A stretch of 5,970 nucleotides of DNA from the NCBI GenBank assembly GCA_003448875.1, contig DLXG01000084.1:1-5970 (forward strand). The letters are read 5' to 3'. The stretch comes from Anaerolineaceae bacterium (GTDB taxonomy: Bacteria; Chloroflexota; Anaerolineae; Anaerolineales; Anaerolineaceae). Shown here piece by piece: positions 1 to 5,774 of this stretch. The stretch's first letter is position 1. Each line of letters begins with the position of its first letter. The position numbers were made by a program, and so were the translations under genes. The notes beneath the pieces were generated by a model. It ran no database searches. It saw only the letters and a list, made by a program, of their open reading frames with translations, and had not been told where the DNA came from.

Positions 1-336
1 ATTCAGTTTCAACGACAACTTGGTTGGGAACAATTACGGATTGCTTGCCATCACTTGGCCTCGGTGACGCGTCAAGTCATCGTTCAAATTACCGGTGAAC
101 CACCCCTTTATCCTGATGACTTGCAATGGTACGTACAAATGGGGAGTGTCCCTTTACCAGAAGGGGTTGATCCATTGATGCTCCAAAGAAGATTGTATGA
201 AGAGTTCAAAATTGAAATTCCCGTCACACATTGGCGGAATCGGTATATGATTCGTTTTTCTCTCCAAATTTACAATGATGAAACGGATATACACGCGCTA
301 AATAAGGCTCTCTCTGTTATACTTGGCAAGGTTTAA
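1..336 (+). CDS. PLP-dependent class V aminotransferase, isopenicillin N epimerase-like (3' end only)
   Basis: Only the last 111 residues are present; the reading frame is open at the left edge, so the start, the PLP-binding lysine and most of the active site lie outside the window. The visible part matches the C-terminal small domain of class V aminotransferases of the isopenicillin N epimerase / cysteine desulfurase-like group. It has a W-E-x-x-R-x-A-C-H stretch followed by the helix before 'TGEPPLYPDD', then 'VQMGSVPLP', an 'RRLYEEFKIEIPV' strand-helix element, and near the end 'IRFSLQIYND'. In this fold the Arg of the last motif normally contacts the substrate carboxylate. Substrate and reaction (transamination, epimerisation or desulfuration) cannot be told from this fragment. 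A TTG at 55 in the same frame is internal, because homology continues upstream of it. The patatin gene follows 27 bp after the stop on the same strand, which suggests co-transcription. Confidence 0.85.
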   Translation: MQFQRQLGWEQLRIACHHLASVTRQVIVQITGEPPLYPDDLQWYVQMGSVPLPEGVDPLMLQRRLYEEFKIEIPVTHWRNRYMIRFSLQIYNDETDIHALNKALSVILGKV

Positions 337-363
337 CGCAGATGTTCATAGAGGAGGGCTATA

Positions 364-1287
364 ATGACTGATATTGCACTGGCTTTAGGAGGCGGAGGGG
401 TAAAAGGTATCGCCCACATTGGTGTGATCAGGCAATTAGAAAAAGAAGGTTTTAAGATCCGTGCTATTGCCGGCACCAGCGCTGGTGGGATTGTTGGGGC
501 CGTTTATGCCGCCGGTGTCAAACTCGACCACATCATCTCCGAATTAGGAATGGTCAATCATAAAGAGTTTTTTGCCCGAAAACCCAACGACCCGCCCTCC
601 CTGTTAGGACTGGCCGGCTTAGTCAACTTCCTGAATACCTATCTTGAGGATAAAGACTTTTCGGATTTATCCATTCCTCTGGCGTTAACAGCAGTAGACA
701 TCCGCTCAAAACAGGAAATCATCATCAACAAAGGCAGTGTCATTCAAGCAGTATTGGCCACTGTTGCTATACCCGGTGTATTTCCGCCGGTATTCATTCA
801 GGATTTGGAACTGGTAGATGGCGGTGTTCTTGACCCTGTTCCGGTTGCGGTTGCCCGTTGGCTGGCACCTCAATTACCTGTGGTTGCAGTCTGCCTCTCC
901 CCCACACCTGAAGAATGGCGTGAAATGCCGGAATTAAGCGTTCCGATTGAACCGCCCCTTCCGCGACCCATTCTTCAACAAATAACCCATTCCAGAATTG
1001 CCCAATCCTTACGGATTTTTGTCAATTCTATGGATATAACTGCTCGAATGGTTACAGAATTACGGTTGCAGGTAGAAAAACCAGATGTTATTATCCGCCC
1101 AGAAGTTCATCACATCGCTCCACTAGACCGGGTTGACCCTCACGAGTTGCTGGAAGCAGGTGAAAGGAGCGTGACAGAAATCCTCCCGCGTCTGCGCGAA
1201 TCAGTAGCATGGTACTATCAGCTCCTCCGCCGCTTCCGTGATGCACAGCCTCCCGGTAAATTACTGGAAGAAGATCTCGCAGACTGA
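364..1287 (+). CDS. patatin-like phospholipase family protein
   Basis: A 307-residue serine hydrolase of the bacterial patatin / RssA-like family, expected to cleave acyl ester bonds of lipids with a Ser-Asp catalytic dyad. The glycine-rich oxyanion loop is at residues 9-15 (GGGGVKG) near the very N-terminus. The nucleophile elbow G-T-S-A-G is at 37-41, with Ser39 as nucleophile. The catalytic Asp is Asp152 in the D-G-G motif, followed by 'VLDPVPV', and 'IPGVFPPV' at 136-143 is also typical. There is no signal peptide or membrane helix, so it is probably cytoplasmic or peripheral to the inner face of the membrane. Residues of about 200-307 form a family-typical C-terminal extension without recognised motifs. 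The ATG start is firm: a strong GAGGAGG ribosome binding site lies at 351-357, 6 nt upstream. It sits between an aminotransferase gene and a small membrane-protein gene, apparently in one operon. The physiological lipid substrate is unknown. Confidence 0.93.
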   Translation: MTDIALALGGGGVKGIAHIGVIRQLEKEGFKIRAIAGTSAGGIVGAVYAAGVKLDHIISELGMVNHKEFFARKPNDPPSLLGLAGLVNFLNTYLEDKDFSDLSIPLALTAVDIRSKQEIIINKGSVIQAVLATVAIPGVFPPVFIQDLELVDGGVLDPVPVAVARWLAPQLPVVAVCLSPTPEEWREMPELSVPIEPPLPRPILQQITHSRIAQSLRIFVNSMDITARMVTELRLQVEKPDVIIRPEVHHIAPLDRVDPHELLEAGERSVTEILPRLRESVAWYYQLLRRFRDAQPPGKLLEEDLAD

Positions 1288-1297
1288 CCACTGGACA

Positions 1298-1525
1298 ATG
1301 ACCCGCGATTTGCGCCGTTACGCCCGGCAAACCACTATTCGCCTCATCATCGGGGCCATACTTCTAATTTTTTTGGTCGGCGGTGGTCTGATACTCTATT
1401 TTTATGGGAGCGGTGCGCTTGCAATGGGAATCCTGTGCTTTATCACAGGACTAACGCCGGTAGTATTAATAGTTCTTATCCTGACTTTACTGGAGTGGAT
1501 TGTCAAACGTGAACGAAACAACTGA
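1298..1525 (+). CDS. small two-helix membrane protein, unknown function
   Basis: Predicted 75-residue protein with no family that I recognise. It has a basic N-terminus (RDLRRYARQ, residues 3-11), a first hydrophobic helix at about 14-36, a short Gly-Ser turn, a second helix at about 40-65 containing one Pro (54), and a charged tail (KRERNN). Positive charges at both ends suggest a hairpin with both termini in the cytoplasm. The start chosen is the ATG at 1298, 10 bp after the patatin stop. An in-frame ATG at 1238 would add 20 polar residues and overlap patatin by 50 bp, which I consider less likely, although no good ribosome binding site precedes 1298. Its 3' end overlaps the start of the following hydrolase gene, so translation is probably coupled. 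Lying between two lipid or ester hydrolases, it could help place one of them at the membrane, but that is inference only. Confidence 0.72.
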   Translation: MTRDLRRYARQTTIRLIIGAILLIFLVGGGLILYFYGSGALAMGILCFITGLTPVVLIVLILTLLEWIVKRERNN

Positions 1526-2165
1526 CTCTGAAACCATTCTTTACCAGCAATGGGTGCTCCGACTTCGTCCGCCTGCTCATAAAACCTCCCCAAAGATATT
1601 GTTGATGCTTCACGGCTGGACTGGTGATGAAAATTCGATGCAGATCTTCCAGCGCGATATTCCTCCTGATTATTGGATTATTGCCCCACGAGGCTGGATT
1701 TCAACCCCGGAAGGCGGTTATGGCTGGATCGGTCACAGGCCCGGACGGGAAGCCACATTACAGGCATTTCTCGAACCAGTGCAGGCAATCAAACACCTGA
1801 TTGAGCATTTTCGACGGGATTACTTCCTCCCATTAAGTTCCATTGATCTAATGGGATTCAGCCAAGGGGCAGCTCTTTCACTGGCTTTTTGCCTGCAATA
1901 CCCCGAAATGGTAGGTAAAGCCGCAATTCTCTCCGGCTTTCTGCCATTTTTACCAGAAAATTATCAGCCGCCGTACGAATTGTCGAAAATCCAATTCTTC
2001 ATCGCACATGGAAGCCAGGACGAGATTGTTTCGATCCAACGGGCGTACGAGGTGGTGGATTTTTTGAAAAGCGCTAATGCCGCAGTGCGCTTTTGTCACT
2101 CGCCGGTTGGTCATCGCATCAGTTCAGTCTGTTTTCGACAACTCAACCAGTTTTTTGCTGATTAG
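1500..2165 (+). CDS. phospholipase/carboxylesterase-type alpha/beta hydrolase
   Basis: A 221-residue single-domain alpha/beta hydrolase of the phospholipase/carboxylesterase (acyl-protein thioesterase-like, Abhydrolase_2) family, which hydrolyses carboxyl esters or short acyl lipids. All landmarks are present: H-G-W-T-G-D at 38-43 (oxyanion region), nucleophile elbow G-F-S-Q-G at 119-123 with Ser121, acid Asp174 in 'HGSQDEIV', and base His205 in 'SPVGHRIS'. 'IIAPRGW' at 60-66 is also typical. No signal peptide is seen, so it is probably cytoplasmic. The start is uncertain: TTG at 1500 has GGAG (1492-1495) 4 nt upstream, while GTG at 1509 in the same frame would give 218 residues. No ATG is available in the N-terminal region. 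Either start lies inside the preceding membrane-protein gene, implying translational coupling. The gene ends the apparent operon and its stop overlaps the stop of the convergent SH3-like gene by 4 bp. Confidence 0.88.
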   Translation: MSNVNETTDSETILYQQWVLRLRPPAHKTSPKILLMLHGWTGDENSMQIFQRDIPPDYWIIAPRGWISTPEGGYGWIGHRPGREATLQAFLEPVQAIKHLIEHFRRDYFLPLSSIDLMGFSQGAALSLAFCLQYPEMVGKAAILSGFLPFLPENYQPPYELSKIQFFIAHGSQDEIVSIQRAYEVVDFLKSANAAVRFCHSPVGHRISSVCFRQLNQFFAD

Positions 2166-2785
2166 CGTCGCTGAACAAACGAAAAAATACCCAATAAGAC
2201 TCCAATGGTAAATAAGACAACGATGATCAATCCCATTGGCACGCCGGGAACAACCGCCGCAGTTGGGTTCTGAAATGTTGGTATGACCAGCGGCGGTGGC
2301 GGAGTGAAGGTCGGTAGACGAGTTGGGGCGACCGTGACGATGAATTGAGCAGCCAGGGTCGGATCAATCGTGGCAGTCATGTCCCTTGTTGGGGTCGGCG
2401 GCGGCTCGACAATTGGCAATTCGCCGGGTGTTATGTTGACAAAAGCACTATACACCCAGCCAACATTGCCGGGGGCACCGGGATATTCAATCATAATCCA
2501 ATCGCCCCCCGGTGAACGCCCCTTAGCGACCGCTGTTTGACCGATCAAAAGTACCCCCACACGGGGATATAATGCGTTCGGTCCGCTGCGCACATTGATA
2601 GAAGGTTCATTACTTCCCGCTCTGACCGAAACAATCGGCCCGCTGGGAGTGCTGGTCACAGTGGGTATATCAACCGTGGGGATTTGAGCCTGAACGGGAG
2701 TTTCTTCAACCCATAGCAACCCGAACGGGATAATAATCGTTATAATAAGCAGCAGTAAAAACCATTTCGGTTTATTTAAACGCAT
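2162..2785 (-). CDS. membrane-anchored extracytoplasmic SH3-like (SH3b) domain protein
   Basis: Predicted 207 residues. An N-terminal signal peptide or anchor covers about 1-34 (basic MRLNKPK, then a long Leu/Ile core, ending near VQAQ). A bacterial SH3-like domain follows at about 51-118, with the family signature 'INVRSGPNALYPRVGVLLIGQ', a central 'GDWIMI' and the closing 'GWVYSAFV'. A Pro/Thr-rich linker runs from about 119 to 181 (PPPTPTRD, PTFTPPPP), and a C-terminal helix at about 183-204 ends in QRR. The SH3 domain is therefore expected outside the cytoplasm, tethered through a flexible linker to the membrane. Such domains often bind cell-wall or other surface ligands, but the ligand here is unknown. 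The ATG at 2785 was chosen because AGGTG (2791-2795) precedes it by 5 nt and the signal peptide starts there. A longer reading frame from 2869 would put 28 polar residues before the signal peptide and run into the divergent gene. Confidence 0.88.
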   Translation of the reverse strand: MRLNKPKWFLLLLIITIIIPFGLLWVEETPVQAQIPTVDIPTVTSTPSGPIVSVRAGSNEPSINVRSGPNALYPRVGVLLIGQTAVAKGRSPGGDWIMIEYPGAPGNVGWVYSAFVNITPGELPIVEPPPTPTRDMTATIDPTLAAQFIVTVAPTRLPTFTPPPPLVIPTFQNPTAAVVPGVPMGLIIVVLFTIGVLLGIFSFVQRR

Positions 2786-2790
2786 TCTTT

Positions 2791-2796
2791 CACCTG
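2791..2796 (-). promoter_or_regulatory. ribosome binding site that fixes the SH3-like protein start
   Basis: On the minus strand the sequence reads CAGGTG, then AAAGA, then the ATG at 2785-2783. This is a good Shine-Dalgarno match with 5-nt spacing. It supports the shorter 207-residue product, and it leaves only 30 bp between the start codons of the two divergent genes. Confidence 0.65.
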
Positions 2797-2815
2797 ATCT
2801 TTGAAAGACTAACCC

Positions 2816-3433
2816 ATGAGTATATCTGCAGATTATAACCGATCTGATCAACTCCAAAGAGTTTATCACGGGGCGATTACGCCATTGGACGTCTCCCGCA
2901 GTTTATTTGCGGCCTTCAACCGCGGCAACTACCGCGCTCAGCAAATCGGCAGCGGAGAGAAAATTATCGTTCAAATCGGAACTCGTCCCAACGCTGCCTC
3001 TGGAGGACAAACCGCTATTACAGTATCAATCCAATCTCACGAGGATGGAATTCTCATTCAAATGGGGAAACAAAACTGGTTGGGAGTGGCCGCCAGTTTA
3101 GGAAAAACTGCCTTATTTGCTTTACGCAATCCATTGAATTTACTCCACCGCATTGACGATCTTGTACAGGATATCGAGTCGATCCAATTGATTGATCAGA
3201 TCTGGCAGGTGATTGATCAAACAGCTAAGTCACTTAACAGCACTCAGGAACTATCTGAGCGGTTTCGGCGATTGGTGTGTGAATTTTGCAACACGCCAAA
3301 TCCAATGGGTGAACCGCACTGTATTGCCTGCGGCGCGCCATTGGGTAACCTCCAACCGAAAACCTGCCGCTTCTGCGGTTATATTCTTAAGTCGAACGAA
3401 CGCAAGTGTCCCAATTGCGGAAAGATAATTTGA
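2816..3433 (+). CDS. double zinc-ribbon protein with uncharacterised N-terminal domain
   Basis: Predicted 205 residues, probably cytoplasmic, with no signal peptide. The C-terminus carries two treble-clef/zinc-ribbon-like modules: Cys155-x2-Cys158 with Cys169-x2-Cys172, and Cys184-x2-Cys187 with Cys198-x2-Cys201 (ending KCPNCGKII). Each should bind one Zn ion. The first about 90 residues look like a mixed alpha/beta domain with alternating strands ('EKIIVQIGTR', 'TAITVSIQS', 'DGILIQMGK'). They are followed by a partly amphipathic stretch at 88-103 and a predicted helix or coiled coil at about 111-152. I do not recognise this N-terminal part and assign no function; zinc ribbons of this kind occur in nucleic-acid-binding and in protein-protein or membrane-associated bacterial proteins. 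The ATG at 2816 has only a weak upstream purine run (GAAAG, 2803-2807). It is divergent from the SH3-like gene with a 30-bp gap, and its stop lies 1 bp from that of convergent zwf. Confidence 0.82.
   Translation: MSISADYNRSDQLQRVYHGAITPLDVSRSLFAAFNRGNYRAQQIGSGEKIIVQIGTRPNAASGGQTAITVSIQSHEDGILIQMGKQNWLGVAASLGKTALFALRNPLNLLHRIDDLVQDIESIQLIDQIWQVIDQTAKSLNSTQELSERFRRLVCEFCNTPNPMGEPHCIACGAPLGNLQPKTCRFCGYILKSNERKCPNCGKII
2832..2837 (-). promoter_or_regulatory. candidate -10 element for the SH3-like gene
   Basis: The minus strand shows a perfect TATAAT at 2837-2832, preceded by CGGT, which is close to an extended -10. Transcription would start near 2825, giving a leader of about 40 nt before the ATG at 2785. 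No convincing -35 is visible; the best is TTTGGA at 2858-2853 with a short 15-bp spacer. The element lies within the first codons of the oppositely oriented zinc-ribbon gene, which is expected because the gap between the two genes is only 30 bp. The call rests on a single hexamer. Confidence 0.35.
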
Positions 3434-3434
3434 T

Positions 3435-4937
3435 CTAATCTCCGGGAGGGTTACGCCACTGGCGGCCATCTTGCTGGATAAAATCATCGATGCCCGGCGG
3501 CCCCCATGTACCCGCTTCATAAACCGGTAAATTCCTGACCGGATATTGTTGCCACGCCTCTAAGATATTTGAAGTGAATGCCCACTGGCTCAGCACCTCA
3601 TCAGAGCGGGTGAACAGGGTAGCATCCCCTTGTATACAATCCAGCAGCAATCGTTCATATGCTTCAGGCGGTTCGACGCCAAAAGTTTCCTGATAATTAA
3701 ATTCCATATTCACCGGGGCAATTTGATTTACAGGACCCGGCGCTTTGGCTCCAAATTCAAGCCGAATTCCTTCATCAGGTTGAAGGCTGAGCACAAGGGT
3801 GTTGGGAGCATCACCCGCCAGATTATGCCAGTCAAACAACGATAAGGGAGCCTGCCGGAAACGAATCACAATTTCTGTCAAGCGAGTGGGCAGGCGTTTT
3901 CCCGAACGCACATAAAAGGGAACTCCCGCCCAACGCCAATTATCAATGTACAACCGCGCCACCAGTAAAGTTTCTGTAACCGAATCAGGTGGTACACCGG
4001 CTTCATCTTTATAACCCGGTACCCTCTTGCCATCAATCGTTCCGGATACATACTGGGCACGGTAGGTATTGAGGATTGCATCTTTTCCCTTTAGGGGGCG
4101 TAAAGCCTTTAACACTTTGACTTTTTCATCCCGGACTGCGTCTGCATTAAAGCCAACCGGAGCTTCCATAGCAGTCAGCGTGACCAACTGCAACAGGTGA
4201 TTTTGAAACATGTCCCGAATTACGCCGGCATTATCATAATAACCGGCACGAGTGCCCACCCCCACTGTTTCCGATACGGTAATTTGCACATGATCAACAT
4301 AACGGCGATCCCATAAGGGTTCAAAAATAGCATTGGCAAACCGAAAAACCAGAATGTTCTGGACGGTTTCCTTGCCCAGATAATGGTCAATGCGGTACAC
4401 CTGTTTTTCAGAGAATACCCGATGAACAGCCTGTTCAAGCACCGTTGCGGATTCAATGTCTCGCCCGTATGGTTTCTCGATCACAATTCTCGTCCAACCA
4501 TTTTCTCGCTTACTGAGACCACTCTTACCCAGCTGCTCGACAATAGTCAGATATTCTTCAGGGGGTGTCGCCAGATATAACAAAACATTCTGGATGCGGT
4601 TACTTTTGATTAATTCACCTAATTTCTGATAGCCCAGAAAATCCTCAAAAGTTGACTGCACATAATGAGTTCTGCTTAGCAACTTTTCCAATATCTGAGG
4701 ATCAATCGGTTTGCTGCGGGCATATTCCTCAATTCCGGCTTTTAATTTTTCTCGGAGAATTTCGTCATTCCAATCCCTGCGGGCAAAACCAACCACATGC
4801 AGCTTTTCCGGTAATTTTTCTGCTTTCATTAACTCATACAAAGCCGGCAACAATTTTCGGCGGGTTAAGTCACCGGTTACGCCAAAAATCACAAAAGCAA
4901 GAGAGGTGATTTTGTTTTCAGAATTGTTCGGATTCAT
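3435..4937 (-). CDS. zwf: glucose-6-phosphate 1-dehydrogenase
   Basis: Oxidises glucose 6-phosphate to 6-phosphogluconolactone with reduction of NADP+ (or NAD+), the entry to the oxidative pentose phosphate pathway, in the cytoplasm. The 500-residue product has the usual family length. The N-terminal dinucleotide-binding loop is G-V-T-G-D-L-T-R-R-K at 19-28. The E-K-P motif is at 154-156, and the signature active-site motif R-I-D-H-Y-L-G-K at 182-189 binds the substrate phosphate. The catalytic base is His247 in 'DMFQNH', within the conserved 'AGYYDNAGVIRDM' context. The C-terminal G6PDH domain is complete, including 'FYVRSGKRLP'. The start chosen is ATG 4937: AAAGGA (4947-4952) lies 9 nt upstream. 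ATG 4943 would be only 3 nt from it, and ATG 4979 would add a 14-residue tail without family support. The usual partners opcA, pgl or gnd are not adjacent. It is divergent from a nitroreductase-family gene across 111 bp. Confidence 0.96.
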   Translation of the reverse strand: MNPNNSENKITSLAFVIFGVTGDLTRRKLLPALYELMKAEKLPEKLHVVGFARRDWNDEILREKLKAGIEEYARSKPIDPQILEKLLSRTHYVQSTFEDFLGYQKLGELIKSNRIQNVLLYLATPPEEYLTIVEQLGKSGLSKRENGWTRIVIEKPYGRDIESATVLEQAVHRVFSEKQVYRIDHYLGKETVQNILVFRFANAIFEPLWDRRYVDHVQITVSETVGVGTRAGYYDNAGVIRDMFQNHLLQLVTLTAMEAPVGFNADAVRDEKVKVLKALRPLKGKDAILNTYRAQYVSGTIDGKRVPGYKDEAGVPPDSVTETLLVARLYIDNWRWAGVPFYVRSGKRLPTRLTEIVIRFRQAPLSLFDWHNLAGDAPNTLVLSLQPDEGIRLEFGAKAPGPVNQIAPVNMEFNYQETFGVEPPEAYERLLLDCIQGDATLFTRSDEVLSQWAFTSNILEAWQQYPVRNLPVYEAGTWGPPGIDDFIQQDGRQWRNPPGD

Positions 4938-4946
4938 AACCATAAG

Positions 4947-4952
4947 TCCTTT
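4947..4952 (-). promoter_or_regulatory. ribosome binding site of zwf
   Basis: The minus strand reads AAAGGA, then CTT, then ATG (4943-4941), GTT, ATG (4937-4935). The 9-nt spacing to the second ATG is acceptable, while the 3-nt spacing to the first is too short. This favours translation from 4937 (MNPNN...). Confidence 0.55.
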
Positions 4953-4979
4953 ACAAAGGTTCTGCGAAGGCTCGTACAA

Positions 4980-4997
4980 TTGTTATCAATTTTACAA
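4980..4997. promoter_or_regulatory. candidate Rex-like redox operator in the zwf/nitroreductase divergent region
   Basis: The 18-bp element TTGTTATCAATTTTACAA has TTGT/ACAA ends. It matches 12 of the 14 defined positions of the TTGTTAA-N4-TTAACAA consensus known for the NADH-sensing repressor Rex in several bacterial groups. It lies 43 bp upstream of the zwf start codon and 51 bp upstream of the nitroreductase start codon, so one bound protein could affect both. It also overlaps the best -35 candidate (TTATCA, 4983-4988) of the nitroreductase gene. The region is AT-rich, so a chance match is possible, and no rex gene is in the window. Confidence 0.35.
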
Positions 4998-5012
4998 CCT
5001 GCCGGTTAAAAT
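4983..5012 (+). promoter_or_regulatory. candidate promoter of the nitroreductase gene
   Basis: A -35-like TTATCA (4983-4988, 4 of 6 to TTGACA) is followed after 18 bp by a -10-like TAAAAT (5007-5012, 5 of 6 to TATAAT). This predicts a start near 5019 and a leader of about 30 nt. It is the best arrangement I found in the 111-bp gap, but AT-rich sequence makes such matches common. Confidence 0.35.
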
Positions 5013-5048
5013 AAATAGAGAAAATTTATACATCAACGGAAAAATATA

Positions 5049-5684
5049 ATGACCATCAAGAATGATCAATCTACATCAAAAACAATTCCAATCAGTGAAT
5101 TTCCATATCCCGAAATTCACCCTCTTCTTCGCTCCCGCCGTTCTTCCAGAATTTATGACCCCGATCGGCTGTTGACTTGGGAGCAAATTCATTTATTACT
5201 CGAAGCCGCACGGTCAGCCCCTTCCAGCGGCAATCGGCAGCCATGGATATATCTTGTTTTCGATCCTTCCGACCCCGAACAACTGGAAAAAGCCCGCTCC
5301 TGTCTTAATCCCGATAATCAGATATGGGCAAACCGTGCGCCGTTGCTTCTGCTGGCTGTCAGTCAGGACATTCGCCCGGATGGCAAAGAGAATACAAAAG
5401 CATTGCATGACTTAGGAATGGCCAACCAGAACATTTTATTGCAAGCCACTGCAATGGGTTTGCATTGCCGCCCTATGGCCGGATTTGATGCTGAAAAAGC
5501 GCGCAAGTTGTTCAACATACCGGAAGGTTATACCCCGCGTGTGATGATCGCTGTGGGCTATCCGGGGAAGTTAGAAGATTTACCCGCTGAAGTTCAGGAA
5601 AAAGAAAACAAAGAACGATCCCGAAAATCGGTTGATCAGTTCGCCTACCGGGGGAACTGGCAACAGCCTCTTATTGAAGATTAA
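5049..5684 (+). CDS. nitroreductase family protein (FMN-dependent NAD(P)H oxidoreductase)
   Basis: A 211-residue flavoprotein of the nitroreductase superfamily, whose members use bound FMN and NAD(P)H to reduce nitro compounds, quinones, flavins or other acceptors, normally as cytoplasmic homodimers. The FMN-binding N-terminal motif is R-S-R-R-S-S-R at 28-34. It is followed by the helix 'LLLEAARSAPSSGNRQPW' at 49-66, a strong family hallmark. 'ALHDLGMANQNILLQATAMGL' at 118-138 is the conserved central helix, and 'GFD' (145-147) with 'PRVMIAVGYPG' (163-173) closes the fold. The C-terminal tail (about 180-211) is charged and has no motif I recognise. A 20-residue leader precedes the fold. The ATG at 5049 has only a weak GGA (5038-5040) upstream, but no better start is seen. 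The gene is single, flanked by a divergent control region and a terminator. The natural acceptor is unknown. Confidence 0.92.
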   Translation: MTIKNDQSTSKTIPISEFPYPEIHPLLRSRRSSRIYDPDRLLTWEQIHLLLEAARSAPSSGNRQPWIYLVFDPSDPEQLEKARSCLNPDNQIWANRAPLLLLAVSQDIRPDGKENTKALHDLGMANQNILLQATAMGLHCRPMAGFDAEKARKLFNIPEGYTPRVMIAVGYPGKLEDLPAEVQEKENKERSRKSVDQFAYRGNWQQPLIED

Positions 5685-5706
5685 TCTTAAGCACGTAACA
5701 ATGTAT

Positions 5707-5746
5707 AATAGCATCACAAGTCAGTGATGCTATTTTTATTTTTTCA
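5707..5746 (+). terminator. intrinsic terminator after the nitroreductase gene
   Basis: A perfect 11-bp stem is formed by AATAGCATCAC (5707-5717) and GTGATGCTATT (5724-5734) with a 6-nt loop AAGTCA. It runs directly into a T-rich tail (TTTTTATTTTTT to about 5744). The hairpin starts 22 bp after the stop codon and separates the nitroreductase gene from the DegV-family gene. It is the only convincing Rho-independent terminator I found in the window. Confidence 0.9.
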
Positions 5747-5774
5747 TTCATGGGAAAAACAGAAAGGACTCGTC

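Noticed and set aside
1238..1297. Upstream ATG for the small membrane protein
   Set aside because: It would overlap the patatin gene by 50 bp and add a polar stretch in front of a typical basic N-terminus; the 10-bp gap from 1287 to 1298 fits the operon better. Not fully excluded.
1091..1330. Antisense open frame inside the patatin gene
   Set aside because: It lies opposite a well-supported enzyme gene, shows no domain or ribosome binding site, and its residue composition looks like a shadow frame.
2741..2746. Plus-strand TATAAT as a promoter for the zinc-ribbon gene
   Set aside because: The hexamer is perfect and about 70 bp from the start codon, but no -35 is visible and it falls in the AT-rich codons of the SH3 protein's signal peptide, where chance matches are likely.
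2786..2869. Longer start (2869) for the SH3-like protein, adding 28 residues
   Set aside because: The extra residues are polar and precede a clear signal peptide, there is a good ribosome binding site at 2791-2795 for the 2785 start, and the extension would overlap the divergent zinc-ribbon gene by 54 bp.
3251..3520. Minus-strand open frame across the zinc-ribbon/zwf junction
   Set aside because: It is antisense to the zinc-ribbon cysteine codons and overlaps the zwf 3' end in another frame, with no motif of its own.
4938..4979. Longer start (4979) for zwf, adding 14 residues
   Set aside because: The tail has no family support, no ribosome binding site was seen for it, and AAAGGA at 4947-4952 suits the ATG at 4937.
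4711..5049. Plus-strand open frame of 112 codons ending at the nitroreductase start
   Set aside because: It is mostly antisense to the conserved N-terminal part of zwf and has no recognisable domain.
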